A stretch of 64,000 nt of DNA. It comes from an uncultured Acidimicrobiales bacterium (lineage in GTDB: Bacteria > Actinomycetota > Acidimicrobiia > Acidimicrobiales > SZUA-35). The position numbers were made by a program, and so were the translations under genes. The stretch lies in NCBI GenBank assembly GCA_938029215.1, contig CALHFG010000104.1, positions 1 to 64,000 of the forward strand, read 5' to 3'. Of this stretch, positions 50,112 through 59,651 are shown one piece after another (positions within the stretch are counted from its first letter, which is position 1; each line of letters begins with the position of its first letter). The notes below the pieces were generated by a model, which saw nothing but the letters and a program-made list of their open reading frames with translations, was not told the origin of the DNA and made no database searches.

Positions 50112-51005
50112 ATGCCGTCGCTCCAAGCCAATGGGATCACGATCGAATATGAAGAGCAGGGAGTGGGTGACCCGCTGCTGATGATCATGGGCTGGGGAGC
50201 TCAGCTCATCGACTGGCCGCAGGGTCTTGTCGACATCTTCGCAGACAACGGATTCCGGGTGATTCGGTTCGACAACCGCGATTCTGGCCTCAGCGAGGAG
50301 TTCTACTGGGAGCCGCCCTCGCTCACCCAGACCTTCCTCAAGGGCACCCTGAAACGTGACATCCCGGTGGGGTATGACCTGAGCGACATGGCAGACGACG
50401 CAGCGGGTGTGCTCGATGCGCTCGATATCGACTCGGCGCATGTGGTGGGCGCGTCGATGGGCGGCATGATTGCCCAAACCTTGGCGATCGAGCATCCCGA
50501 CCGAGTGCGTTCGCTTACCTCCATCATGTCCAACACGGGCGATCGGGTGAACGGTCGGATCGCGTCGAAGCTCATCCCTCGAATGATGAAGCACAAGCCA
50601 AGTCGGGAGACGGCTGCGGTTGAGGGTGCAGAGCTGTTCTCGGTTTTGTCGGGACCTCACTTCGACTACGAGGCGTCGCTCGAGCGCTGCCATGCGCGGG
50701 TGAACCGCAGTTGGCGGCCCGAGGGTTCGGGCCGCCAGATCGCCGCGATTGCGGCCAGTGGAGACCGCACCGAGGGACTGAAGAACCTTGACGTTCCGGC
50801 CCTGGTGATTCACGGCCTCGTGGACCGTTTGGTACTTCCGTCGGGCGGAATCGCAACGGCCAAGGCCATTCCCGGTTCACAGCTGCTGATGTTCAACGAC
50901 ATGGGTCACGATCTGCCCGAGCCGCGGTGGGAAGACATGGTTTCGGCCATTCGGATGCAGGCTGACCGGGCTGATCATGCCACTCTGCATGCAGTGACTT
51001 CCTGA
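50112..51005 (+). CDS. Alpha/beta hydrolase
   Basis: A 297-residue alpha/beta hydrolase of the epoxide-hydrolase/esterase type. Oxyanion region MIMGWGAQLIDWP, RFDNRDSGLSE, nucleophile elbow GASMGGM (Ser), Asp in VIHGLVDRLV and His in MGHDLPEP. It has no signal peptide. It lies just before the WS/DGAT gene, so it may act on the same lipid. The ATG is 6 nt after TACAGT; a TTG at 50109 is the alternative. Confidence 0.87.
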   Translation: MPSLQANGITIEYEEQGVGDPLLMIMGWGAQLIDWPQGLVDIFADNGFRVIRFDNRDSGLSEEFYWEPPSLTQTFLKGTLKRDIPVGYDLSDMADDAAGVLDALDIDSAHVVGASMGGMIAQTLAIEHPDRVRSLTSIMSNTGDRVNGRIASKLIPRMMKHKPSRETAAVEGAELFSVLSGPHFDYEASLERCHARVNRSWRPEGSGRQIAAIAASGDRTEGLKNLDVPALVIHGLVDRLVLPSGGIATAKAIPGSQLLMFNDMGHDLPEPRWEDMVSAIRMQADRADHATLHAVTS

Positions 51006-51050
51006 CGGGCGCCCAGGCGGTCGGGTGATTCGCAGCACGGAGGAGATCCA

Positions 51051-52646
51051 ATGATTGAGCAACTTTCTGGCTTAGACACGAGCTTTCTCACCCTGGAAGA
51101 GGGCACGAACGCGGTGGGCCACGTCACCGGCGTTCTGATTCTTGACCCCACGACGTCGCCGGAACCGTTCACGTTCGAACGGTTTAGCCAACATCTGGTG
51201 TCGCGTATCGGCCACTTGCCTCCGTTCCGGCGGCGGCTTCGCGAGGTACCTCTCGGTCTCGATCGGCCGTACTGGGTGAGCGAGACCGAGGTCGACTTCG
51301 ATTATCACCTGCGCCATGTGGCGGTTCCCGGCGAGGGCGGGCGCAGTGATTTTGCCGAGCTGGTTGGGCGAATACATGCCCGTCCGCTCGACCGCACCCG
51401 CCCGTTGTGGGAGTGCTACATGGTCGACGGTGTGCACGGCGACCGGGTCGGCATCATCACCAAGATTCATCATGCGGCGATCGACGGTGTCTCGGGTCAA
51501 GAGATCTTGAGCCAGTTGGTCGATCTCAGTCCCGAGACTGCGGTTCGAGAACCGGTCACCTACCTGAACCCTGAGCCAACGGTCAGCCCCGAAGATCTCA
51601 CCCGGCGGGCCCTTCAATCGTTCCTGTTGTCACCCACGCGCGTCGCTCGCACTGCGTGGGCGCTGGGCAAGGCTGTTCCGGTCTTTGGTCCCGGCTTCAA
51701 GCGCCCCGGCTCCGGAAGAGGTGCGGTGGACTCGTTGCGGGAGCTAGCCGCCCCGAAGACTCCATTCAACGCCACGATCGGGCCGCACCGCCGCTGGGCG
51801 TATGTGTCGGTGACGCTCGACGACATCAAGGAAGTAAAGAACGCCGCCGGAACCACCGTGAACGACGTGGTTCTTGCGATCTGTTCTGGTGTGCTCCGCA
51901 AGTGGTTGGAGACCCACGATGTCTTGCCCGATCGAGATCTTCTGGCCATGGTGCCGCTGTCGGTCCGGTCGAGTTCGGACGCGCATGCCATCGGCAATCA
52001 CGTGTCGTTCACCGTTGCCGATCTGGCGACCAGCGAAGACGACATCCGCGCTCGCCTGCAGCGCATCCATGAAGCGATGCAGGACGCAAAGGCGAGCCAC
52101 GAGACGCTTCCGGCAAACATCCTGACCGACATTTCTCAGATCGCACCGCCCGCCGTGTCGGCGTTGGCTTCGCGGCTTATCGCGTCGACCAACCTGGCCG
52201 ACCGGCTGACGCTGCCCTTTAACGTCGTGGTCTCCAACGTTCCGGGGCCTCCGGTTCCGCTCTACCTTGCGGGTGCGGAGATCTTGGGTAACTACCCGGT
52301 GTCGGCCATCGTCGACGGTGTTGGTCTGAACATCACCGTGACCACAACCAATGGCATGCTCGACTTTGGTTTCGTTTCCGATCGCGAACTCATTCCAGAT
52401 CTATGGGATATGGGCGATTCGGTGATCGACGTGCTGAACGATCTGAAGCTGGCTCATGGCCTTGCGCCCGCCCGTCGGGCACGGCTCCTGATTACCGAGG
52501 AGGCAATCACCGCTCGTCAGAAGCGAGCGGCCGCAAGCAAACGAGCTCGCTCAAAGGCTGGGACCAAAAAAGCTGGGACGAAGAAGGCTGGGGCGAAGAA
52601 GGCTGGGGCGAAGAACGCCAAGAAGTCGCCAGCGAAAAGGCCGTGA
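51051..52646 (+). CDS. WS/DGAT family acyltransferase with lysine-rich tail
   Basis: A wax ester synthase / diacylglycerol acyltransferase of 531 residues, which makes storage triacylglycerols or wax esters from acyl-CoA. The HHxxxDG motif is at residues 140-146 (HHAAIDG), with NDVVLAICSGVLRKWL and VSNVPGPPVPLYLAG further on. The last 40 residues are a basic, repeat-rich tail (KKAGTKKAGAKKAG-type), unusual for the family; the repeats encode near-identical units, so slippage is possible. The start has GGAGGAGA upstream. The tail continues in the next frame (see the gene at 52643). Confidence 0.92.
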   Translation: MIEQLSGLDTSFLTLEEGTNAVGHVTGVLILDPTTSPEPFTFERFSQHLVSRIGHLPPFRRRLREVPLGLDRPYWVSETEVDFDYHLRHVAVPGEGGRSDFAELVGRIHARPLDRTRPLWECYMVDGVHGDRVGIITKIHHAAIDGVSGQEILSQLVDLSPETAVREPVTYLNPEPTVSPEDLTRRALQSFLLSPTRVARTAWALGKAVPVFGPGFKRPGSGRGAVDSLRELAAPKTPFNATIGPHRRWAYVSVTLDDIKEVKNAAGTTVNDVVLAICSGVLRKWLETHDVLPDRDLLAMVPLSVRSSSDAHAIGNHVSFTVADLATSEDDIRARLQRIHEAMQDAKASHETLPANILTDISQIAPPAVSALASRLIASTNLADRLTLPFNVVVSNVPGPPVPLYLAGAEILGNYPVSAIVDGVGLNITVTTTNGMLDFGFVSDRELIPDLWDMGDSVIDVLNDLKLAHGLAPARRARLLITEEAITARQKRAAASKRARSKAGTKKAGTKKAGAKKAGAKNAKKSPAKRP

Positions 52647-52774
52647 GCAAGAAGCGGGCCTCCAAGAAGGCTGTAACCAAGCAACGCAGTGCCAAGAAGC
52701 GCAGTACCAAGAAGGCTGCCGCGAAATCACGCGGTGCGAAGAAAGCCGCATCCACGCGCGTTTCGAAGGCTTAG
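52643..52774 (+). CDS. 43-residue histone-H1-like basic peptide
   Basis: An open frame of 43 codons starting at GTG 52643, overlapping the stop of the acyltransferase gene (GTGA). The product is highly basic with KKA/AKK-type repeats (VSKKRASKKAVTKQRSAKK...), like the tails of histone-H1-like or AlgP-like proteins. It is either a small coupled protein or the continuation of the acyltransferase tail after a frame change in its repeats. It converges with the glycosyltransferase gene. Confidence 0.5.
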   Translation: MSKKRASKKAVTKQRSAKKRSTKKAAAKSRGAKKAASTRVSKA

Positions 52775-53883
52775 TCCTTGGCGGCCAAGCTTCGGTACAG
52801 GTCGAGCAGTTGATTGGTCGTTGTACTCCAGCTGAAGCGCGTGGCTTGAAGTGTCCCGGCCTGTATGAGGCGTGTTCGCACCGCGCTGTCGGTTAGGCAG
52901 GTTTCCAGTGCCGAAGCCATGGCGTCGGGGTCTTCGACGGGCACCAGCAGAGCTGCGTCGCCGCACACCTCACGCTGGACGGCGCCGTCGGTGGCGACGG
53001 TCGGCGTCTGGACCGACATTGCCTCTAGAGGAACCATCCCGAATCCCTCGCTGCTGCTGTTAGACACCACCAGCTCTGCCTGGCGAAGGAGCCAGCTCTT
53101 TTCGTGCTCGGACACATAGCCCAGTCGGTGGATCCTTGGGGCCACATCGGTCTGGCGGGCGATCGCTCGGTCGAGCAGCTCGCTGTCGGGGCCGCCGCCG
53201 GCCACTACCAGGTGAAGGTCTCGCTCTTGGCGAAGTAGTGGAGCGATCGTTTGGACCAGTTGGGGGAGACGTTTGCGGGGCTCGATCGACCCGACGGTAA
53301 GCACGAACCGATGTCCGGTTTCGACAGGCACGTTGGATGGGGCCACGGGAGTTTCGGTCGGGTGGTCGAAACCGATTTGAATGGGGTGCACGCGGTCTGC
53401 GGGAAGATCCAGCAGCGACGCGATCTCCTCGCCTGCCGCGAACGAAAGCGTGTGGACATGCGCCCCTCGTTGAAGCGCTCGGTCGACCAGTCTCGGAAAC
53501 GCCCGGACGGTCGAGGAAACCGCATCGGGTCTAACCCAGGGGCCGGTGTCGTGGATGGTGATCAGTTCCGGCACACCGCCCCCGGGCACCCCATAGAAAT
53601 TTGTCCCGTGCACCAGATCCACTGGTTGGCCGGCTAACTGGTGAGCGGTCGGCAGGTTAAGGCGCCTCCACAGCGGGTGTACGAGTGCGGCCGGGAGCGA
53701 CCGAGGTAGGGAAGATCCTGGTGGAAGATTCTGGCGGACTCGGTCGGCGTTCTTGCCGGTGAGAGCAAACGGCGCCAGAGAAAAGCCGGGGTCGTCGGCT
53801 ATGGCGGCAGCAAAGCGTTGGACCACGTTTCCAATGCCGGTCAGCGGGACAGCCAGCGGGGTTACGTCCAGGCCGATGTGCAC
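52771..53883 (-). CDS. GT4-family glycosyltransferase
   Basis: A 370-residue glycosyltransferase of fold GT-B, family 4. It has GIGNVVQRFAAAI near the N-terminus, HDTGPW, VLTVGSIEPRKRLPQLVQTI, the donor-site EGFGMVPLEAMSVQTPTVAT with the ExxxxxxxE pattern, and a C-terminal helix that closes the cleft. It probably transfers mannose or another sugar to a cell-surface glycan or lipid. The GTG start is 6 nt after TAAGGT (53890-53895). The donor and acceptor are unknown. Confidence 0.92.
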   Translation of the reverse strand: MHIGLDVTPLAVPLTGIGNVVQRFAAAIADDPGFSLAPFALTGKNADRVRQNLPPGSSLPRSLPAALVHPLWRRLNLPTAHQLAGQPVDLVHGTNFYGVPGGGVPELITIHDTGPWVRPDAVSSTVRAFPRLVDRALQRGAHVHTLSFAAGEEIASLLDLPADRVHPIQIGFDHPTETPVAPSNVPVETGHRFVLTVGSIEPRKRLPQLVQTIAPLLRQERDLHLVVAGGGPDSELLDRAIARQTDVAPRIHRLGYVSEHEKSWLLRQAELVVSNSSSEGFGMVPLEAMSVQTPTVATDGAVQREVCGDAALLVPVEDPDAMASALETCLTDSAVRTRLIQAGTLQATRFSWSTTTNQLLDLYRSLAAKD

Positions 53884-53956
53884 GGGACGACCTTACTTGA
53901 CCGGGTGAACCGACCCATCCAGCCGGACCCGCTTACCCGCCGTGGAGCTGGGGGAG

Positions 53957-53962
53957 TATTAT
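53957..53962 (+). promoter_or_regulatory. -10 element of the acidic lipoprotein gene
   Basis: TATTAT lies 37 nt before the ATG at 54000, with AGAGGA as ribosome-binding site in between, so this gene has a normal leader, unlike many of its neighbours. No good -35 is seen. Confidence 0.45.
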
Positions 53963-53999
53963 TTGCGAGTAGGTCTTCGGAAGGGCAAGAGGAATCACC

Positions 54000-55214
54000 A
54001 TGGCAGCCATCTCCACTGAAATCAGGTCCGACCGAGCTGGTTGGACGTTCGCTTCGTTGAATCGGCATGGCGTGGCACTTGCCAGTGCTGCTGCCCTGCT
54101 GCTGGCCGCCTGTGGCGGTGGATCGTCCACGGCTGCGTCCGACGATGACGGCGGAGATGACTCGGCCGACTCGGTCATCGCCGAGTACGAGAGTCCACTT
54201 GGCGACTTCCTGGGATGGACCAACGACTTCTCCGATCCCGACACCCAGGCTCGGTTTGCGGCAGAGGATCGCGAGCGCGAGCAGGAGGTTGCCGAATGCA
54301 TGGTGGCCCAGGGCTTCGAGTACACGCCCGTCGACAACAGTCAGTTCATCAACTTCGATGATGCCGACGAGTTCGGTGGCGCCGAGTGGGGTTCAGAAGC
54401 GTGGTCGAAGAAGTATGGCTTCGGCATCACCACGTTGCGCTTCTCTCAAGATGCGGTCGGCCCCAACCTGGTTGGCAATACCTGGAACGATTTCGGTCCG
54501 GAAGAAGATGGCGGGCCAACCGATCCCAACCAGGCGTACGTGGAGTCGCTCGATGAGTCCACCCAGCAGGCGTATTTTGCGGCGCTGTATGGCAACGAGC
54601 CCGACATCGACTTTGAAAACGCCACCGAAGAAGAGATCAACGAAGCGTACGAGAACTGGATTCCCGACGGCTGTGCCAACCAGGGCTTCGATGAAGGAGC
54701 GGACTATCAGAAGTTTGATGAGGAATTCGGTTCGCTGCTGGAGGACATGGGTGAACGGATCGAGAGCGACCCCCGGATCGTGGAGGAAACCCAGCGAATC
54801 AAAGATTGCGTGACCGAAAAGGGCGAGACCTACCGGGAGCTTGACGAAGAGCTCTATGAGTACTTCGAGGAGAAGATGCGCCCGATCACCGCAGAACAGG
54901 ACGAGTACTTCAACAACTTCGATCCCTTTGAAGGGGTCGACTTTGAAAGCATGACCCCCGAGGAGCAAGACGAGTTCTTTGCCGAGAACGAAAGCACGTT
55001 CAGCGAACCCGAGCTTTCCGAGGCCTCCAAGACTCTGCTCGGTGAACTTCAGGCAGAGGAGATTGGCCTCGCAACGATCCTCTCCGAATGCAACGGGGGT
55101 GGAGGACAGTTCGGCGAGACCGCTGTCCAGGCTGAAGTTCGCAAGGAGTACGAGCAACAATTCCTCGATGAGCACGCCGACAAGTTGGCGGCGTTCGAAG
55201 GCACGTTTGGCTAG
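54000..55214 (+). CDS. Acidic lipoprotein of unknown function
   Basis: A 404-residue lipoprotein: long n-region, hydrophobic core and lipobox LLAAC (C38), then a very acidic, Glu/Asp-rich globular part with cysteines (CMVAQGFEYTPV, GCANQGF, IKDCVTEKGE, LSECNGGGG). It resembles actinobacterial lipoproteins that stand next to efflux ABC operons, as here. No enzymatic motif is seen; it may be a substrate-binding or sensing component. ATG with AGAGGA upstream. Confidence 0.8.
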   Translation: MAAISTEIRSDRAGWTFASLNRHGVALASAAALLLAACGGGSSTAASDDDGGDDSADSVIAEYESPLGDFLGWTNDFSDPDTQARFAAEDREREQEVAECMVAQGFEYTPVDNSQFINFDDADEFGGAEWGSEAWSKKYGFGITTLRFSQDAVGPNLVGNTWNDFGPEEDGGPTDPNQAYVESLDESTQQAYFAALYGNEPDIDFENATEEEINEAYENWIPDGCANQGFDEGADYQKFDEEFGSLLEDMGERIESDPRIVEETQRIKDCVTEKGETYRELDEELYEYFEEKMRPITAEQDEYFNNFDPFEGVDFESMTPEEQDEFFAENESTFSEPELSEASKTLLGELQAEEIGLATILSECNGGGGQFGETAVQAEVRKEYEQQFLDEHADKLAAFEGTFG

Positions 55215-55348
55215 CGGCTAGGTCACTGCTAGTTCGTATGGCCTATGAACCTGCATCGGTCTGCTCTCACGTCTAAGGGCACTTGCTTTTAACGTTGATG
55301 CAGTAGTAGGTACGGGCGTTGCCCCCAACTGGTTAGCGGGATATCGGC

Positions 55349-57154
55349 ATGGACAGGCGAAAAGTTCTAGGAGTGGTGGCAGCCGTCGCTATCGGATCGG
55401 CCGGGATCGGATGGATCGCCGGTCAGCGGATCAAGTCCCCAGCCGACATCGCAGCCGAGACCGCTCCTCCAGAAGCGTCGCTCATCACCGTCCCGGTCGA
55501 ACAGGTTTCATTGTCGTCGAACATCGTGACGCGCGGCTCGGTGCGCTTTAGCGACTCCACCGAGGTTTCTGTTGGGGCATCGGTCGCCGGGTTCACGACC
55601 ATCACCGAAGTGCCCGGTGAAGCGGGGGCCAGTCTGGCCGAGGGTGACGTCATCGTCGAGATCGCTGGTCGACCGGTGATCGCGCTGGAGGGTTTGCTGC
55701 CGGTCTTCCGGTCGCTCAACCCCGGCACCGAGGGCCCTGACGTTCAGCAGTTGGAAGAGGCGTTGGTTCGCCTCGGCCTGAACCCAGGAACCGTCGACGA
55801 GGTTTACACGGTAGATACCGAAGCCGCTGTACGAGGCCTGTACGAGCGAGCCGGCTACTCGGCCGAACCGATCAGCCTCGATGACGAGGCCCGTATTCAG
55901 AACGCGGCCGACGGTGTTCGTCGGGCCGAAGAAGCACTTCGTACCGCCCGATCCAGTTCGGCTGGCGCCGATACCCCAGCGTCGCAAAGGCGACGTCTTG
56001 ATCTCGCCGTAGAAGAAGCAACCACAAATCTCAACCTCGCATCGGTGCGGGCCGAGCAGACCAAGAACGACGTCTGGATGCAGGCTGCGACTGCGAAGAC
56101 CATTGCCGAAACAGCAGCTAGTGATCTGGCGACCGCAACCGAGCGAGCCGCCGGTGCGGCGGCCGGAACCGATCCCGACACCGGCAACCCGGTTACCCCC
56201 GAGCGAGTGCAAGAATTGAATGTTGCGGTGGCCGAGGCGCGCGACGCGCTCGACACGGCCAATGCAGCGGCAAAGGCTGCAGCCGATCTCGAGGTGCAGA
56301 CGTTCATCGAGCAAGATGGTTTCGTCGCTTCGGCCAAGGGAGAGCTGGACATCGCTGTTGCCCAGCGAACCGAGGGCCTTGCGAACCCTGTTGACAACGA
56401 TGCCCAAAGCCGGATTCGTGATGCCCAGGAAGCCCTGGCCGACGCCAAGAAGGTTCTGGTAGAGACGAATGCGCAGGTGGGCACCCGGGTGCCCGACGCT
56501 GAGATCGTCTTCCTGCCACGACTTCCGCAAACGATCGAACGGGTAAACGTTGAGGTTGGTGACAATCTGAGCGGCCCTGTCATGCGGATCACCGGCTCGG
56601 AGGTCGTGATCGAGTCGTCGATCCCGGCCGCCGATCGTCCCGTTCTTTCCGTGGGTGATGAAGCAGTCGTCGACGACGCCGCAACCGGAATTTCGTTCCG
56701 GGCAGAGATTTCTGAGTTGGCCGACAACCCGGGCGGCGGAGACTTGGGTAATGATCGCTATGCGTTGAAGTTGCAAGCCATTGGTGAGCTTCCCGAGGAA
56801 GCGCTCGACCGCAACCTTCGGGTCACGATCCCCTTCGGGTCGACCGGCGGAGATGTGCTCGCCGTCCCGCTGGCTGCTCTCTCGGCCAGTGCCGATGGAT
56901 CTAGCCGGGTCGAGATCGAACGTTCGCCTGGCGAAACAGAATTTGTCGATGTGACCCCGGGTCTCCGAGCGGGCGGTCTGGTGCAGATCACTCCGCTGGG
57001 CGGAGCTTCGTTGTCCGAAGGCGATCGCGCCGTGGTCGGCCGCAGCGCCTCAGAGGTGACCGGCGAATCCGAGTCCGAGTCCGATTCTGGGACCGATGAC
57101 GAATCCGAACTCGAATCGGATGAGGAGAGCGAAGGCGCTCAGGGTCGGTCATGA
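55349..57154 (+). CDS. Periplasmic-adaptor-like (HlyD/MacA-type) efflux protein with peptidoglycan-binding domain
   Basis: A 601-residue membrane-anchored adaptor. One N-terminal segment at about 7-25, a beta/lipoyl-like region, then a PG_binding_1-type module (about 127-170, PGTEGPDVQQLEEALVRLGL). Two long Ala-rich coiled-coil arms (about 180-375) follow, with a beta-barrel/membrane-proximal region (about 385-575) and an acidic tail. In a Gram-positive cell this would brace the permease to the wall. Its stop overlaps the ABC ATPase start (ATGA). Confidence 0.88.
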   Translation: MDRRKVLGVVAAVAIGSAGIGWIAGQRIKSPADIAAETAPPEASLITVPVEQVSLSSNIVTRGSVRFSDSTEVSVGASVAGFTTITEVPGEAGASLAEGDVIVEIAGRPVIALEGLLPVFRSLNPGTEGPDVQQLEEALVRLGLNPGTVDEVYTVDTEAAVRGLYERAGYSAEPISLDDEARIQNAADGVRRAEEALRTARSSSAGADTPASQRRRLDLAVEEATTNLNLASVRAEQTKNDVWMQAATAKTIAETAASDLATATERAAGAAAGTDPDTGNPVTPERVQELNVAVAEARDALDTANAAAKAAADLEVQTFIEQDGFVASAKGELDIAVAQRTEGLANPVDNDAQSRIRDAQEALADAKKVLVETNAQVGTRVPDAEIVFLPRLPQTIERVNVEVGDNLSGPVMRITGSEVVIESSIPAADRPVLSVGDEAVVDDAATGISFRAEISELADNPGGGDLGNDRYALKLQAIGELPEEALDRNLRVTIPFGSTGGDVLAVPLAALSASADGSSRVEIERSPGETEFVDVTPGLRAGGLVQITPLGGASLSEGDRAVVGRSASEVTGESESESDSGTDDESELESDEESEGAQGRS

Positions 57155-57837
57155 CCGCGGTCGTCGAACTCGAAGGCGTCGAACGCACCTTCGACGGCAC
57201 CCCACCGGTGGAGGCGTTGAAGGCGACCAACGTGGTTGTCAACCAGGGTGACTACGTAGCGATCGTCGGGCCGTCGGGCTCGGGTAAATCGACGCTGCTG
57301 CACCTGCTGGGACTGCTCGATAGCCCAACTGCCGGGACCTATCGGCTCGACGGCGTCGACACGCAGGGAATCAGCGAGGCCGAGAAGGCCGGTCTACGAG
57401 CCACGCGAATCGGGTTCGTGTTTCAATCGTTCCATCTGCTGGCAACTCGAACGACGGTGGAGAACGTGGCGCTGGGCGAGCTCTATGTGGCGGGCTCCAA
57501 GGCTGACCGCAAGGCTCGGGCCGTAGAAGCTTTGACCCGAGTCGGACTCGGTCATCGTCTCGACGCCTACCCCACCACGCTGTCCGGCGGTGAACGGCAA
57601 CGTGTCGCTGTCGCCCGGGCGCTCGCTGCTTCGCCTGCGCTCTTGTTGGCCGACGAGCCGACCGGCAACCTCGACTCGGTCACCACCGCGTCGATCCTCG
57701 ACCTGTTTGATGAGCTGCACCAAAGCGGCCTCACAGTCATGATGATCACCCACGACCGTAATGTGGCGGCACGAGCGGATCGCCAGTTGAACATCAACGA
57801 CGGCGTTGTTACCGAAGAAGCGATGGAGCGGGCATGA
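57151..57837 (+). CDS. ABC transporter ATP-binding protein (MacB/LolD type)
   Basis: A 228-residue ATPase of the LolD/MacB class. Walker A GPSGSGKST (40-48), Q-loop FVFQSFHLL, signature LSGGERQRVAVARAL, Walker B LLADEPTGNLD and H-loop ITHDR are all present. It powers the FtsX-type permease encoded next; the adaptor upstream completes a tripartite-like export system. The genes overlap by 4 bp at each junction. Confidence 0.96.
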   Translation: MTAVVELEGVERTFDGTPPVEALKATNVVVNQGDYVAIVGPSGSGKSTLLHLLGLLDSPTAGTYRLDGVDTQGISEAEKAGLRATRIGFVFQSFHLLATRTTVENVALGELYVAGSKADRKARAVEALTRVGLGHRLDAYPTTLSGGERQRVAVARALAASPALLLADEPTGNLDSVTTASILDLFDELHQSGLTVMMITHDRNVAARADRQLNINDGVVTEEAMERA

Positions 57838-59060
57838 CTCCGGCCCGCTCAACGTTTGCGCTTCGGGACATGGTCTCTGAAGCTGTGATCGCACTCACGG
57901 CGCGACCGGCCCGGACGATTCTCACCGCCCTTGGAACTGTTCTAGGCGTCGCGGCCCTGGTTGCAACACTGGGTCTGGCGAACACCGCCGGAAACCAGAT
58001 CGTTGGCCGGTTCAACGAACTGGAAGCCACCAGCGTGGCGGTGACCCCGCAACGCAACACCGGCTTTGGTGGTCGTGACGGCCAATCGGTCAGTTTCATT
58101 CCTTGGGATGCAGGGGACCGATTGGAGCGTCTCAACGGCGTCGTGGCTGCCGGCACAAAAAGCGATGTGGATATCAACGGTGCGCTGTCTCGTTCGGTTC
58201 CGGTGGTAGATCCCACGGGTCTCAACGAGTTTCAGGTCCCCATGATTGCAGTGAGTCCTGGACTGTTCGAAGCTGCACGGTCTGAGATCATCGGTCGTGC
58301 TTTCGACGAGGGCCACAATCTCCGGAGTGACCCGGTGGCCGTTCTTGGCCGCGGCGCAGCCGAACGGCTCAACGTGACCCGAATCGACAACAGCCCCGCC
58401 ATATTCATCGGCGACCAGGCCGTCACCGTGATCGGCATCATGTCCGACACCGCCCGCGAGCCGGACTTGCTCAACGCCATCGTTGTGCCCGATGGCTACG
58501 CCCGTGAACGATGGGCGCTCAACGCTCCTGCCGAAGTAGTTGTTGAGACCGAGGTAGGGGCTGCCGAACTCATCGGCACTCAGGCGGCCGTCGCCCTAGC
58601 TCCCAATGCTCCAGAACAGCTACGGGTTACGAAGCCGCCGTCTCCCCGGCGCATTCGAACGTCGGTGCAGGATGACGTGAACGCGCTTTTCCTGGCGCTC
58701 GGTGGGCTCTCGCTTCTCGTTGGGGCTATCGGAATCGCCAACGTCACCCTCGTTTCGGTGCTGGAGCGGACCGGCGAGATCGGTCTCCGTCAAGCGTTGG
58801 GGGCGACCCGGCGGCACGTAGCCGCTCAGTTCCTCTTCGAATCCGCCGCGTTGGGGGCGTTCGCGGGCCTGCTGGGAACAAGTTTGGGAATCTTGATCAC
58901 CGTGATCGTGTCGGCCAGTCGAGACTGGACGCCGGTGCTCGAAGCATGGTTGCCGCTCAGCGCACCCTTTATCGGTGCCGCTATCGGATTGCTCGCCGGC
59001 ACCTATCCGGCCTGGAAGGCCAGCGCAACCGAACCAATCCAGGCGCTGCGCAACGGCTGA
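57834..59060 (+). CDS. FtsX/MacB-type ABC permease
   Basis: A 408-residue permease of the MacB/FtsX type: one N-terminal transmembrane segment (about 28-48), a large extracellular domain (about 50-265) and three C-terminal segments (about 280-300, 332-360, 375-395), with the family's ERTGEIGLRQALGATRRHV motif. It forms an ABC mechanotransmission or export system with the adaptor and ATPase before it. The substrate is unknown, perhaps a peptide or antibiotic. The start overlaps the ATPase stop. Confidence 0.93.
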   Translation: MTPARSTFALRDMVSEAVIALTARPARTILTALGTVLGVAALVATLGLANTAGNQIVGRFNELEATSVAVTPQRNTGFGGRDGQSVSFIPWDAGDRLERLNGVVAAGTKSDVDINGALSRSVPVVDPTGLNEFQVPMIAVSPGLFEAARSEIIGRAFDEGHNLRSDPVAVLGRGAAERLNVTRIDNSPAIFIGDQAVTVIGIMSDTAREPDLLNAIVVPDGYARERWALNAPAEVVVETEVGAAELIGTQAAVALAPNAPEQLRVTKPPSPRRIRTSVQDDVNALFLALGGLSLLVGAIGIANVTLVSVLERTGEIGLRQALGATRRHVAAQFLFESAALGAFAGLLGTSLGILITVIVSASRDWTPVLEAWLPLSAPFIGAAIGLLAGTYPAWKASATEPIQALRNG

Positions 59061-59084
59061 TTGTCTTCGCCCGAGGGCGTTGCT

Positions 59085-59510
59085 TCAGCGCGCGTGGTTC
59101 CAGAGGTCGTTGAGGTCTGAAGGCTTCTGGTTCCGACGCTCGGCCATTCGATCGAAGATCAGGCCCTTCAACTCATCGGTGAGGTTGAGAAACACGACGC
59201 CGTAGTAGGCGGCTTTGGCTCCGGGAATGTCATCGGCGATACGCACGTGACGAACCTCGGCCAGTCCTTGTTGACCTTCGTGAATGAAGGGCACCTTTGA
59301 ACCTTTGCGAACCGAGTCAACCGCCGGGCCAAGGAGCAAGGCTCCAGCGACGCTCAGATCGATGACGGCCATTTCTACCTTGGCAGTCTTCTTGCCGATG
59401 AGCTTGCGGTTGTTGGGCACGACCCAGGTCACGACGAGGTCGTCGACGCTGAATCGATCAGAAAGACGCGGGAACTTCGCGCTTACGTCGTTTGAGTACG
59501 GCATGCCCAT
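59085..59510 (-). CDS. PilZ-like domain protein
   Basis: A 141-residue single-domain protein resembling PilZ: VIDLSVAGALLLGPAVDS contains the (D/N)xSxxG motif, followed by a six-strand-like barrel and GVVFLNLTDELKGLI. The RxxxR arm that contacts c-di-GMP is not evident, so ligand binding is uncertain. There is no signal or membrane part. Starts at ATG 59510 or 59504. Confidence 0.7.
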   Translation of the reverse strand: MGMPYSNDVSAKFPRLSDRFSVDDLVVTWVVPNNRKLIGKKTAKVEMAVIDLSVAGALLLGPAVDSVRKGSKVPFIHEGQQGLAEVRHVRIADDIPGAKAAYYGVVFLNLTDELKGLIFDRMAERRNQKPSDLNDLWNHAR

Positions 59511-59651
59511 GTAGAGAAAATCGGCACATTTTGGGCGCGCTGTAATGGGCCGTACGGCTCATCTGCACCCGCACCGATACCCGGTACCGCCCCGGCCACG
59601 GGTGGCATTCCCCATGCGCTCTTCCAGGATCTTCGCCACTCTCGAAGGTTG

